From assembly GCA_037833965.1 (NCBI GenBank), contig AP031355.1:22903501-22967500 (forward strand): a stretch of 64,000 nucleotides of DNA. The letters run 5' to 3'. Source of the DNA: Marchantia polymorpha subsp. ruderalis. Its lineage: Eukaryota; Streptophyta; Marchantiopsida; Marchantiales; Marchantiaceae. Below the pieces are notes generated by a model, which did no database searches, had not been told where the DNA came from, and saw nothing but the letters and a program-made list of their open reading frames with translations. Position numbers and translations under genes: made by a program. Positions 1 to 13,392 of the stretch are shown here, piece after piece. How positions within the stretch are numbered: position 1 is the stretch's first letter; each line of letters opens with the position of its first letter.

Positions 1-1254
1 TATTGCTTTTAAGATCAAGAGTCATTATTGGTAAGAGAGAAACATATAAAACAAAGCTTGAGATATATAAAAAATTTCCTTCAGAAAATTTAGTGTTTTT
101 AGTTCATGATCCCATCATGGCATTTTGTGAGGAAACTACTGTTTTGCGACTGTGTCTCTAACTGAGTATCTCAGTATGTATGTAATTCGGAGAAAGTGAT
201 GGATATCATCGGCTAATGAGTCGTAGTTGTAATATCTCCGGATTTCACGTTTGACTTTGTGCATCATGCAGATTCAGTATATTATAAGAAACACATTATT
301 TCTAAGAGCTTTGATAAATATTGTTGGAATGATTTTGAAGTACAATCTTGTTGTACTTCTCGGTTTGAGTGAAGCAATCCGTACACGAGGTAGTGAGTTC
401 CTGTTTCTGCCACCTACACATCTTCAACAAGCACAATATTGAGCGGAAGGGTTTCAATATTAAATGAGCACTTCCTATCATTCTTTATTCTTCTTGCGTC
501 TTCATTAAAGAGAAAACTTAATTTCGTGTAAACGAAATGGTTTAAAATAGGCCAATGACTATTACGATGTAAATTGTGTACATATTTTTGAATATTTTAT
601 ATGGTATCGTGTACATACTACACTAGGATCTGAAGTAGGATTCACTTTGTGTATTTTCCATGAATTCTTGATGTATAATTTTTATAGAGTACATAATGTT
701 TTGTTGAAATTTTTTATTTTTATTTCTAGAATTGAAAAGTATGAAGTTGATAATGATAATATATTCAATTAAAATGGACATTATTTCAATTGCTCGAATA
801 AAGTATGTTCATGATTGAATTATATCCATATCAAATAAATAAAATCTCTCATTGATATCATATTGAGGTTAAAATAACAAAATGTGTACTCTAGCCTCAC
901 ATAACTCCTTCAAAGGTAGAACAATAAAACGTTTCAATTCTCTAGCCTCATACAATAATGCTTAGAGCAATAAATTACTCTGATCTCTAGTTTTATAAAA
1001 CTTGAAACTTAGAAAAACCTGTGTACTTCATTACAAAAGAATTCCTAAACCAAACTAACGTAAAGATGACCTATACATGAACATATTGATATCAGTCGTT
1101 GTATATAAGGAAGGAAGAGTAATCATCTTCTAAAATGCGTATACATGATGCTCATGGACAAATGTAAGTAAGTCTTGATTCAGATCAATTACATATTACT
1201 TGATAATTTGGGTAATGAGAGAATGTAAAGTTTACATTAAAATTAATATAGACA
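1..1254. other. AT-rich intergenic DNA, no gene seen
   Basis: This stretch is AT-rich with stops in every frame. The only open frames are short and have no recognisable composition or motif. I see no repeat structure beyond low-complexity A/T runs. Confidence 0.6.
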
Positions 1255-1299
1255 GTGAACGATTAATTATACTTTGGTTTAAACTAATTATCCCTCACC
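1255..1299 (+). repeat. Left terminal inverted repeat flanking the LHCB fragment
   Basis: These 45 bases pair with the reverse complement of 1961-2005 at about 34 of 45 positions without gaps. Shared blocks include GAACG, TTAATTA, GTTTA and TAATTATC. Nearly all mismatches are transitions. Together the arms bracket the LHCB pseudogene, so I read them as the ends of one DNA element. No clear target-site duplication is visible outside the arms, so the superfamily is unassigned. Confidence 0.65.
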
Positions 1300-1360
1300 C
1301 TACTGTAACTTTGAAGTTCAAACCGATACAGAGCTAATCATGCATGCTTGTTTGTGATCC

Positions 1361-1953
1361 AAGTACTTGGGCTTGTTCTCCGATGCAACCCCATTGTACC
1401 TGACCGGTGAGTTTTCCGGTGACTATCGATGGGACATCTCCGGACTCTCTGCCAAACCCGAGACTTTCGCCAAAAACCGGGAGCTGGAGGTGATCGACAT
1501 TTGATGAGCCATGCTGGGAGCTTTGGGATGTGTGACCCCGAACTGCTGGCCAAGAACGGAGTGAAGTTGGGCGAGGCAGTCTAGTTCAAGGTCGGATCGC
1601 AGATCTTCTCCGAGGGATGTTTGGACTACCTCGGCAACTCTAGCCTCGTCCATGCGCAGATCATTCGGGCCATCTAGGCTTGCCAAGTCGTGCTCATGGG
1701 AGCCATCGAAGGATACAAAGTGGCCGGAGAAACCTTGGGAGAGATTAGCGACCCAATCTACTCCGAAGGTCAATTCGACCCCCTGAACTTGGTTGAGTAT
1801 CCCAAGACCTTCGCCAAGTTGAAGGTGAAGTAGTTGAAGAATGAAAGGTTGGCAATGTTATCCATGTTTGGATTCTTCTTTCATGCTATTGTCACCGGGC
1901 AAGGTCCGAACAAGAATTTGTCCTACCATTTGGTTAACGATCACTCACCCTAG
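1361..1953 (+). pseudogene. Chlorophyll a/b-binding protein (LHCB, LHCII) pseudogene fragment
   Basis: The plus strand translates as a decayed LHCII apoprotein. It starts at KYLG (normally about 55-60 residues into the precursor), then shows [109 protein letters not shown] and GPNKNL. It stops before the usual NNAWA..FVPG end. Disabling lesions are a double stop TGA TGA at 1502-1507 (where RW is expected), a one-base deletion near 1535, and TAG stops at 1582, 1675 and 1831 (positions of W, W and E in the family). No intron is seen. Functional LHCB proteins bind chlorophyll in the thylakoid antenna; this copy cannot. It lies inside inverted repeats and is probably transposon cargo. Confidence 0.92.
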
Positions 1954-1960
1954 TATAATA

Positions 1961-2005
1961 GATGAGAGATAATTAACCTAAACTGAGGTGTAATTAACCG
2001 TTCCC
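1961..2005 (-). repeat. Right terminal inverted repeat flanking the LHCB fragment
   Basis: This is the reverse-complement partner of 1255-1299. It begins GGGAACGG when read on the minus strand, against GTGAACGA on the left. It sits just beyond the end of the LHCB homology. Confidence 0.65.
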
Positions 2006-5000
2006 ATAACAAATATCTTAGAAATACATATTCATCCGTGGCAAATTTTGGTAGAGAGCTTTTGTTATGACTCCCGAGACAAAATATCGGTGTTTTGAGG
2101 CCAAATGAATCGTCCCATGTCCTCAGGCATATATACATTTATATATTTATTAAGTACGGACATGTTTTCAATCTCAATACAACTATGCAAGTTGTCATTT
2201 GTGCCATAGAAAAGATGTACACACTTTCATATCACATCCTCAACAAAATGTGTCTCTATGCCAAATACCCTATCACACGGTTAAGAAGTACGAGGTGATA
2301 GTAGTTCCCAACGATAGGTGATATGAAGGTGGGTGGGTGAAGGAACGATACTAGGGGAGATTATTTCTAATGACACCCCAATCTAGTACTGTTGACAACT
2401 TTTCATAAACACAATTCCTACTATTGATAATAATTCGTAAACACAAGTGAGAAGATAATTCTATATTTGGAGAGGAGTAGGACTGACTCTCAGGTTTTGG
2501 AGAAGGATTTGGCACGTTGAGAAACAATAAGGGATTATTATAAGTCGAGATAAGAAGCACACTTGCTCGTGAATTTTGTCACCATGTGAAGTGTTCTTGT
2601 TTTCAAGGGACAGAGTGGCGTCACGACGAGCTGGATCACCCGGATTTCCATCTCCAATCTGCAGTACGAGGATCTCTGCATGTTATTGTACACAGGCACC
2701 AATCATGAGGCTGAGATCTCTGAGCTCTCCCCACCCCTTCCTTGCTTTTGGTGGTGCAAAACGCAGATATTGTGCGAAAGAGTGAAAATATTCGGATTTG
2801 TTTCTTTGAACAAAAAAGTCCTCTCTGTGAATTCATTTAGGCACGAAAACCCTAACTACTCGAGGCACCTCCCTAAGGTACCGTACTTCTTCATTGAGAT
2901 GACCCATAGAGGAGCGTTTTTCTTCAGATGCACTTTAGGCAACTATCAAGGTTCGACTACAGGAATTTATATTTATTTATTTTAACTGCAATATTATTTT
3001 ATAATCGAACACTCATGATTTGGCTGCTAATGGTCCTAGTCAGAAGGTAGATGAGGTAATTTGGTAAACTGACCTCCACATCCAAAGTAGCTCAATAATC
3101 TCTGGAACAGCAGCAGGAGGTCATAGCTGTCAGTCGTTGCCTAGAGGCGATGGATGGATGCTCTTGTCCAAAGCTCACACCAACTTACACACACGAGAGA
3201 GAGAGAAAGAGGTTCGTGCAGCTCATAGGATTCCTTAAGTTGGTTACGCTCACATGGCTCGATGTTTATCCTCATCTGCGCCTCATGGGAATCTTCTCAC
3301 AATTTTTCATACACTCCTGCAGTCAGTTTTTTGAGGAACTGCATCCGATGGTACTTGCTCGGATCAGTGGCCAGTGTCGATCCACATGGGGGAGGGGAGA
3401 ACACCCCGGCTCACACCTCCATCTCTCTATCTAACGCAACAGCATGCACTAGAACGTCCCACTCTTCAAAGGACCGGGCCAATCATGAAGACATTAGAAC
3501 ATACGGTGCTTCAGAGTTGCATCGACAAAACGGGTTAGTACTGTAGTGAGTGGTGTCACACTCGTCAACTACTAGAAGAAGGTGATGACACCCTGTAAAT
3601 GCTTTTACGTCTGAGGGCCGTGGAGACACTGCAAGACTCTTAATTAGTCAATGAGGTATGTCTGACAGTCGGAGGAAAAGTTAAAGGAGTGACAAAACAT
3701 TCTCTCCCTATAACAACGACGCCCAGCGGGAAAGGTGTTAGCATGTGATTTCATGCATCACCGACTTATGGAGGGAGAGTTCGGAAACACTCCAAAAGTT
3801 CTTCGACTTTGTTTGCTGTTGAATCTCATGAATTTCCTCATCGGGCAGCGGTCCAGCTTTTCTAGAAAGAGCTTGTTTCGAGTGCCAAATCTCCAGAAAT
3901 TTAGGTTGCGAAGAAAGTAGAGAAGAAGAACAAACCTGAGTTCGACACATTTGCTGGACTCTTGACTCTTGCGCGCTCTTCGTCGACTGAACACCAAATG
4001 AAGACCTACTCGTTTGAGTTATGCACCGACCTTCCCAAATCATTCGACAGCAAGAGATTCGGGCACTTTGTTGAGCGTGTGACTACATCAGCACCAGAAT
4101 TAATGAACTCAAACCAGGTATGATGTTCGGGCTTTTGCGCGTTCACTCGGCACCGAATCAAAGCAGCAGTAATCATTCCGTTTCCTTGACTCGGTGTTTT
4201 CCTTTCAAGAATCTTCAGTCTTATTCCTCCACCAAACCGCAGATTCAAAGATTGACTCGAGACCTTTGAAGGTGACTTGACATAGCAAGCATGCCACTTG
4301 ACATCTGACTAAAAGTAGGAATGAATTTCACATGACGCATTAAAGCATAATTTGAGACCCTAGTCGAGATTTGAAAGTCGTGCTCTTCGATCAGGAATGA
4401 AAATCGAGGTTCGAATGTGCCCTCGCGATTTGCTTGGGTCTCATCGTAAATTCTCTTTCTTTCTTGGGTTCCAACATGGTTACCATGATCCTCCTTTGGC
4501 ATAATTTCGAGTATTCGTTCCTTGTTTTCGGTTCAACTTTGTTGGCTGCAGATCTCTAGAACAAATGAAGTATCATTTGTTCAAGAGGAAAAATTTAAGT
4601 CCCATGGCGAAGAAATTCGATCCAACTGATCCCGTCTAAATCATGCACTTGTGGATACAATCTTACTTCAAGAGCATTTTCTCAATCAGCCAAAATCCAC
4701 CTTAAGTATTTACGGATAATGTGATGATGGAGAGTTGATGGAAGAATAATCAGAGAGATTGACTCTTTAAATTGGAACTTTTGACACAATTTATGGCATG
4801 GATGAAACATATGTAAGCGTAATCTAAAAGCCTACGTGATCCCGCAGTACCTCTTGACCATCTCATCCACTGTGTCAAAATTTCCATCTTGAAGAGTTCA
4901 TCTCTTTGATCATTTGTCTACTTAGCCCTCCAATTTCAATATAAAACAATATAAACCAATTTTTCCATATGTACATATGAAACTGTTCTAAATGGAATAG

Positions 5001-5914
5001 AATAGATTCTAGATACAATTCATCGTTACCTATTGATTCTCATCTAATGGGTTCTATCCACTCGGCACCCGACCATTTCAGTCCACTTGTCACTTCAAAC
5101 ACATAAGATATGTCTGAAATGAATCACATTAACATGCATATTGAAACCTCGGCATGTGATACAAGCTGGTACCATAATTTACATGGAATTAGCTTATGCT
5201 AATTGCGTTGGTGTGTGTGATTAGCTGGATTATAATCATTCCAGAAATATATATTTTTGGTAACTTATTCAGATTAGTGCTCCATTTTCGAGAGCATAGA
5301 AAGAAGTAGCAAAAGTATTGGCTCAGGCAGACCTTTGCTGAACGGCGTAGGAGCATATGAACCGAGCGAGCATGAACGGCGGTTTACAGATCGACGCAGT
5401 TCGCGCACATTACTCAGTAGAACGGACTGTCCTTTTCTACAACACGGTGTTTATAAATAACAAATAAATAAACATGTAAATAATAAATGACACCATAACA
5501 TTCTCCGATGCTTAAATCGCAACTCTGAGAACGAAACTCGCGAGATATAAAACCGAGTACTGCGGAAAGGTGGTGGAGGAGGGGAGGGGAGATGCGGTGG
5601 ATCGAGGTGGCATGACAAGGCGACGGTCTTTTGTTGGCCCTGTATGGCACACGATGCGGGCCGAGGCTCGCCGACATGAGTCTCATGCATTCAGTGCATG
5701 TGGTGAGCGCCTAGAGAGCTGCTTAGATCACTGAATCGCATGCTGCTGACCTTCGTCTACTCAGTCGAACCCACCCAAAAAGCTCACTCGGGTCATGTAC
5801 GTACATTGCCCAAGCACAAGTCAAATCGCAGCAGCGATCCTGGATCCTGGAACAGAAATGACACGCATTTCATGGGAAGTTTGGATCAAGTTGTCCCTGG
5901 GTTTGGATTGAATT

Positions 5915-5920
<6 letters not shown>

Positions 5921-5958
<38 letters not shown>
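5921..5958 (+). repeat. (CT)19 microsatellite
   Basis: An uninterrupted run of CT dinucleotides read directly from the sequence, in a region without a recognised gene. Confidence 0.97.
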
Positions 5959-5961
<3 letters not shown>

Positions 5962-8900
5962 GGGGAATGAGTTTCCTTTATGCGTCTTTTATGTGTTTCA
6001 GCATGTAAAGTCAACAGTGTCATTGGCCACAACATCTATGATTTGGGGTCATGTTGGATCTGACGTTAGGTGTCGCATTCTTCGGAAGATGAGGTCGTCT
6101 GCAGTCAAAGGACATGGCCATACACCTTTTAAGAGCGCATAAGTCAAGAGCTTTTGTTCGTTCTCTTCTTCGATGCATGACATTTCTGTGTATGTGCAAG
6201 GGATGAGATTTGGAATGCAAGTCGGCACAGTTGGAATCATCTGATGCCACCTCATACGAGTGGGCAGTATTATGCCACTGGAATGAACTGACAACATATT
6301 TCATTCTTCTGGATGTCTTTTCCAAAGAACTCTTTCCAACAATTTAACAAGGAATTTGTTCTGCTTTCGAAAGGGATAAGATAGAAGAATGTCAAGGTCC
6401 CAAGAATTGAACAGGTAATAAATGGCTCCTTTCTCCAAACTGAAGATTTTATTTCTAAAGCTTGAAGGCTCCTATTTCAGGTTGAACGCATTGAGAACTG
6501 AACGTAAACGCAAGCTAAAGCCTACATAATCATCACGAATCTGGGTGTCGTCGTGTTACATGAAATAAACATTACTCAAAGTTTTTGCTCAAATGAATGC
6601 ATCAAAAGTTCATTAAATCATTCAAATAGAGAGTGAAAAATATTCACAACAGAATCCACAAAAACAATGTAATTCAATTCTTAGTGAGTCTATGTTCACG
6701 AAGTACATTGTTGATTTATGCATATGTTTTATTAATTAAATAAATAGGACTTTCGACCGTCCTTGACGCGAACTAACTACTAACAATTATAAATTGTATC
6801 AACTTCAAAGGGTAGATATGGTATGTTCAAATTCTTAGTTAGAGAAGAATTTCCTTGCCTGAATTGATGTAATATAAAGAAATGTTTAATGTTCATATGA
6901 ACACACCCAAAAAAAAAAATACTGTATTTCTTCTACATATTTTATAAACTGCATTTTTGAATCCATCTTTTAAATACGGTCATACGATCTAGTTTGCGAA
7001 ATCCAAAAATTTATAATGCATTGAAATAAATTCATGTTTGCTGCTTGTCATTCTAACTTAAGTATGCAACTTTGAATCTACAACTCATCAGCTTCGATTT
7101 CATTAGAAACCACAGGATAAAGATAAAGAGATAATTTTATAAGAAATATGCAAAAAATAATACAATAAAGGGGTGCTAACATTAAATGGAGGTCAAAATG
7201 AGTTTAGTAGCAAGTAAGAAACACATCTTTTTCTTTTCCCATCGTAAAGTTTTAAGATAAGTTTGTTAATATTTCTTTCCTTATGTGAAGACAGGCGTTT
7301 TACTTGAGCATCGGGGATCTAGAATTGAGCACGTGCACGGGTTGAAAGTATTATCCATTGCACTTGAACGTAAACATGCATAAACAGCTTGGAGAACAAA
7401 AGAATACATTCCGTTGAAATTGAACCATCATCAGGCAGTGGGTTCGCGTGACCGTTTCCTATGTTCTCAACGGACAACAAGATACATCTAGCTACAAGAA
7501 CCTTACTAGAATTTAATGGTATACATTAATGGAACATGGAGTCTCTCTACTGACTATATATGTACGTTGTTCTACACGATACGGACAATGTATAAGAGGA
7601 GCTATATCGACATGGTTCTTATTGATGAAATTGCCTTCGTCTGTTTTGTCATGAACTAAAACCAAGTATAGAGGTGTGATGAGGTTCAATTTCTTCTTCT
7701 AATCTTTTGGATTCATGTTGCAAGATTGTCTACTTAAACAGACTGTTGTGATAGAGTGATTTTGTTCAGTTCTCTCTACTTGGCATTCCTCTCCTCATAT
7801 GGGTGAACTCATGGTTTTGGAACTTGTTTGGATGCACACAAACTTGTAGGATTTAATTGTCACAAGTTGACCATTACTTCTCATTTTTAGTTCGCAGCGT
7901 CCTATTGTCCTCATGTGCATTCTTCCATATATGGATAAAAAATCAGAACTACCTTTTTTCCTTTTAGAAATACTTGATACATATCTTACATATTGGAGAA
8001 ATCGTAAGTTCTATGAGAAGAAGGGGCATATCGAGAAATATGACATTTTATGATAGGAGCTTAAACTTGCAACCTATAAGTAAATTATATAGCTAGTTGA
8101 AGGATCCATCTCCAGTGAGAGAAATATTCGCAATACTTTATCTTGCACATGCTCACCTTCGATAATACAAACTCAAGATTCATTTCAAAATAATCTTTGG
8201 TGGTCTCTTCGCCATTGGCGTAGAAATGATGCAATCTATGTAAAAAATATCATCATACTTGATAATTTTTTTCATATGGCTATGTTACATGGAAACATTT
8301 AGTTCACAATCTCATTTACAAGATGACATTTTTTTTTTGATGCTATTTGAATGCTACCGTGTTCAATTTTATCCCTATTTGATTGTGAAAGTGCTTTCTA
8401 CCTATTTGATATTTTACTTAGTATTTCACTTTTGAATTTCATGTACGTAAAACTAATCCAACCAATCATTGTTCTTGAATGACATCGTACATATCTACAA
8501 ACTACTTGTGTCAAATACGTAAATTGATCTGATCGAGGCCTTTCTTTTCTTTCAGTTTTTTAAACCGATTCCAATACTTATTGAATCGCGCTTCGCCCAG
8601 CCAAATGAAATATATATTTTATTTGCGCTCTGAGTCGTTATGGGAGAGAATTATATTCTTATCTGAGGCCATGCGCGTAGTCCGGGTTTAATTTGGGCCG
8701 TCAGAAGAAGTATAAAACAGCTATAACGTTCAACAAAAAGTAACTCCGGCGTTGACACCAACATTTTAAAAACATTCTCAAGAAACGACTAAATATTCAG
8801 ATGCATAATTCTTTTAGCAAGACAGCAATTCCACCCCGGTATATTGAAGAGAAAATGATACGGTATATAAAACCAAAATAGGATGTGAAGTCAAAGTCAC

Positions 8901-11900
8901 TGGTCTTTTGTAGAATAAACGGAAGGTAGAAAAAATAGCTAGTACTTTGAAAAATTAAATTCATAAAGTACAATTGGCAAACTGGAGGTTCTTTCCAAGT
9001 ACATAAACAAGAAAAAAAAATCCTCTCAGCCGTTAATCGCAAGGCAATTTTGAAAGTAATACCGCATCATTCAACCATTGAATTTTTTCATATATTTCCT
9101 TCTTGAATTGAACTCTGTTACAAGCTTTGAAAAAAAGGGAATCTTTTCTAAATCACCGAATACATAGAACCAGGTTCAATTCCTACAATGCCTATTTGTA
9201 TGCCTATCAGTAATCAGACTAATTGTCATACGATTCCTCATTGTTTCACTGTTCTAACTGAGCGACATCAAATTATGGAAAAAACTATGATGCTAATCTT
9301 TATGTTCAACTATTAACATACAATATTGTAGTAACGAAAAAAGTACATTTATCTGACGTTTTTTGGAGAATAAATAAGTTTGTATGTTTAAGTAGATACA
9401 AATAAACTCTAAGATATTTTTCATTTGGATTCTGAAAACAGTATATCATACTTGGATAATTTTCATTTCTTACATCATACATTACTTGATTTTCTTGAAC
9501 GTTCAATATCAACTTGACCCATCTCACAAATCATTATTTATTGTGATTTTAATATGATAAGTTTGCAAATAGTGAGCCAAATGATCATTCTATCATTAAA
9601 AGACAAGAGAATATCATTTGGATTATAATGCAAAATTTTTATATTGATTCTTGTATATATATATATATCAATAGGTATATCAAAACAAAACCTCTCACTC
9701 ATATTCTAAACAACCACACAGATTTTTACTCTATCATTTTCAACTAGAAAATTTAAATCTTAATGATAGGGATTAATTTGCAATGAAAAAAAATGTTTTT
9801 AGTATGAGGATATAGAATATAATTTCATGTCTATTTCCAATCTGCGTGATAGAACAAGTTGTTAATAACATCCTTGGCTTTAAAAGGAAAAATTTTTCAG
9901 TTGAGTTATGTAATGGAAAGATGGGTCCTGGCCCAAGCCATGAAACTTTTGGAACACATTCCTTCTTGGACACCCATATCGACTACCTTTTCCAACCTTT
10001 GAATGTCTATTCTTGACATGCATGGCGACCAAAAGCATTTATTGGTGGAACATCGAGCGGCTCCCACGTGAAAGTTGAAACTTTTGTTCAAGATCTATGT
10101 CAACTCTGCTCCAACTTCCGTGGCAAACCCGAAGCTTAAACCCGAAAAGTCATTAAAAACATAAAACCGTCCACTTTCATGATCTTTGACTAAAAATCTC
10201 TAGGACCAAAACTGCTACCCAACAAAAAACGTTGCATCATCTCCCTTTATCCGAACAAGAAATTTCAAGATCCATCTAATAAACAACATCTTCGTGAGTC
10301 TCCATGACGAACGAGTACGAGCCCCGAATGATGTGAATGAATGTTTGATGATTCTCCCTCGGGGGGTGGTACTTTGAACAAAGCATTGTAAATCTAAAAC
10401 GATTTTCGCATTTCCTTCAGAGTTTGAGTGTGCATGTACAGTAGTCGGGGCTGGAGATACCAGCAGTCGTTATGCGTATATATAGACTCACTCTGCATGC
10501 TGTGTGGGGACTGGATATTCATAGCCCTCGGGACGATCCACATGGAAAACGCACACATTTTTCTTTTGGAGGGGTAATTATGGGCCGTTTCGGTACAAGG
10601 TACGGTACACTAGAGACTCGGGTTTGTGCATCTTCGAAGACTGTTGTTTGGACACAGAGCCGAGTGACGCGTGTGCGTGTGTGTGTTAGGGTTTAGGGGC
10701 CTCCGAGTATGGGCTAGAGCAGAACCTCAGTAGACTGCAAGCACGAGTTGTCGAAAGATATTCGGCCCACACTGTAAAGACGATTGAAAGTAGCGAGATT
10801 CTAGATGTTGGGGTTGGATGTGGTGAGGTCGAAACATCGATCGATCGGAAAGGAGATAAAGTATTTCGACGCATGCAAGTTAGGAGTCAGACGGTGGACC
10901 TCGGACCTCGTGCAAGGTTGGAATCTCAACTGGGATATGGAAGGCCCATCTTTTAGCATTTGAAGGCATGGTGAAATGCGGATATGGTGAAATGGAGCTC
11001 TAATGTTGGAGGGCGAAGTTATTCGTGCACCTTTTTTATCATAGTCGTTGATGTGGAAGGTGAGTCGATATTCATCTCGAAGCCTTTGGAGCGAAAAGGA
11101 GTCGGTCATGGTGAGGTGGACCTCTTGTGATGGATTGAAAGATATGACTTGTAAGTCATGCAGAGTAGAATCGTTCACTGGACTTAGTGCTAGTCTACAT
11201 TCCCAACTGGGCTCTCAATTTGGCACTTTTTAAGAGCAAGCATTTGAAGCCTTCCGAGTGATAATGGGCGATGAGTCAAAGCATTATAGATTTCTCGACT
11301 ACATGTGCATCTTCGTTTCCCTTCGTTGCGTCATGACGTTCAAGACTGCGTATACTCAGTGTCTCTATCTCGTTCTCTCTGGTAACCACATAAGATTCAC
11401 TTCTTCTCTTTGATTGAGAGTGAAAGTTTGTTGGTTCGGGAAACATTCTATCTGCGTTTAAATTAAAGTAAAATAAAAATTAAAACAAAAACAAAAACAA
11501 ACTCATGCTCTTATTTTTTCCTCTCTGCACTTGAGAAATGATACAGTATGTTTGTCCTGCACGATTCCTCGTCTCTGTTGTACCTGAATCGGTCCGACTG
11601 CAGTGAGATCTCATAGACGAGGAATGAAGTGCATAAGAAGTGTATGCTAGGCTGGAAGGAGGACCTGAGAACCACATAGCTCCGAATCACACTCCTCTTT
11701 GTTATGGAGCAAAAGCAACGTGAGGCTGATTGGCATCAAGGTACAGTTATGGAGGAAGCAATATTGGAAGATGATATAGAACGAATTTCACATCTGCGCT
11801 TTGTGGATTTGGCCACGAGGAGCAACACCGTCTTTGCAGTGTACTGTAACCACTTTCTCAATCCAAGTTGACCAAAGATAGAGTTTTCACAAGCCCTCGA

Positions 11901-13359
11901 GGGGGCTGCATCTTGATGACACAGTTCGCATGTCAACGTATGGAATCTCCCGTCCTAGTTGGACCGACTAAGAATGCTGGTTGGCTGGCTATGGAGTTTC
12001 AACATACCCTGTAGACAAGTTCACTGCCTCCTCTCTGGAAGAAGATTTTCGGAATTTAGGTCCAGAACAGTGGAAGTTGGAACCCAACTATTTATATAAG
12101 TTGCTGCGTTGTACACGAATGATAGTTAATTAAAGCAAAATTCCACACGAGAAAGTTGGGAGACGAACACTTTCAAGAGTGCGAAGAGAATTAATTTTCC
12201 AATTTGCAAGCAGCACACACTCCCTCTTTCTTGGGTCGAAGTGGATGTGGGCCCTGTGCAGGCCATGCGTCAAGAGAGGAGCCTTGTCATTCTGCCTGGC
12301 TCGCCGGGTCGTTAGGACTTTCTACCACGACTCCAGATCCAGCTCCATAGCTTGTGGAGGGAAGGAAGGTAGAAAGAGATTGGGCAAAACTGGTGGGTCC
12401 AAAATCCTTATGCTGACCATTCATCTGTCCTTTCTTGTCCATGCCAATTTGTCTCATCGATGACTCTTAACCGAGCAAGAAAGGTACTGCAGCTGGAATG
12501 TCCATCATTGCTTCATATGCTCGGGGTTTCATTGACCCAATCTCTCTCCATCCTGTTCTTCTTATCACGTAATCGTGGCCTACAGTGGTTGCGCATCACT
12601 CCAACAGGAGGTGATCAGAGCATCCGAGGCCCCGATTCGGAGTTTCGGGCCCTAATCGAATGATGCTCGAAGATTTGCATATGCCTAGACACCTACTCCT
12701 CGACACCCACTGACCACTTGGGGTTCCAATTGACGTCTAGAGATAGAGCATCACGGACACCACAGAGTTCGGGATCTCGAAAAGACGAACCCGCGCTGCA
12801 GCAGCACGAGCAAGCATCCACCATCCACCATCGGCCATCCTTCCGACGCAGAGCTCACATTTGGCTCTGGTTGTGGCCAGAACATGGCGCTCTATGCCCT
12901 ATATCGTCACGCACGTACGCTGCAAGCTGTACAGCACAGGATCCGTCATCACCAGCACGAGCTTCCGAGCATTTCTTGCCATGGAAGCCACTGCTCGCCG
13001 TCTTCGTAATTCGACCGAGCGCGTGCTCTATGTTCTTATACGGCAGGCGCCTTCTTGTTTCCTCTCTTGGACTTCGAGAGCGAGCCTCCGGTAGACAGAC
13101 GTTGGCGCTGGAGCGCTTCGTTCCTTGCCCAGGACGAAGAGGTTTGCGGTTCCTTTTGATGCCACGGTGATGACCGACTGAGCCGGTGAACCCATCTTTC
13201 TCTATGACTTCGTCTTACTGAAGAGGAGGTTGTCGAATTTTTAATCTAGAGGTGCCATGCTTTGCAAGACGTGTCCTCCACCACCACTCGCGGCGTGCTA
13301 TTCTTTCACATTGCTTTCATTTCGAGGTTCGAGGCTTACGGAACGGAGTTACAAAAATC

Positions 13360-13364
<5 letters not shown>

Positions 13365-13391
<27 letters not shown>
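13365..13391. repeat. (TA)n microsatellite
   Basis: An alternating TA tract of about 27 bp, self-complementary, in non-coding DNA. Confidence 0.95.

Positions 13392-13392
<1 letters not shown>

Larger units (their letters stand above)
1255..2005. mobile_element. Non-autonomous DNA element carrying a host gene fragment (Pack-TYPE-like)
   Basis: A 751-bp unit with about 45-bp inverted ends (1255-1299 and 1961-2005) encloses a GC-richer interior that is almost entirely a fragment of a light-harvesting chlorophyll a/b-binding gene (1361-1953). There is no transposase. The arrangement matches gene-fragment capture by a TIR transposon, as known for Pack-MULEs and other Pack-TYPE elements. Both arms and cargo are decayed, mainly by transitions, suggesting an old, silenced copy. 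The alternative is a retrocopy that landed beside unrelated inverted repeats. I see no target duplication to settle the family. Confidence 0.6.

Noticed and set aside
9773-10091. Minus-strand frames that looked like a transposon protein fragment
   Set aside because: No catalytic motif or terminal repeats could be found, and the frames are short.
10686-10698. Two TTTAGGG-like units, a possible interstitial telomere
   Set aside because: Only two units; such teloboxes are common in plant promoters and leaders and do not indicate a chromosome end.
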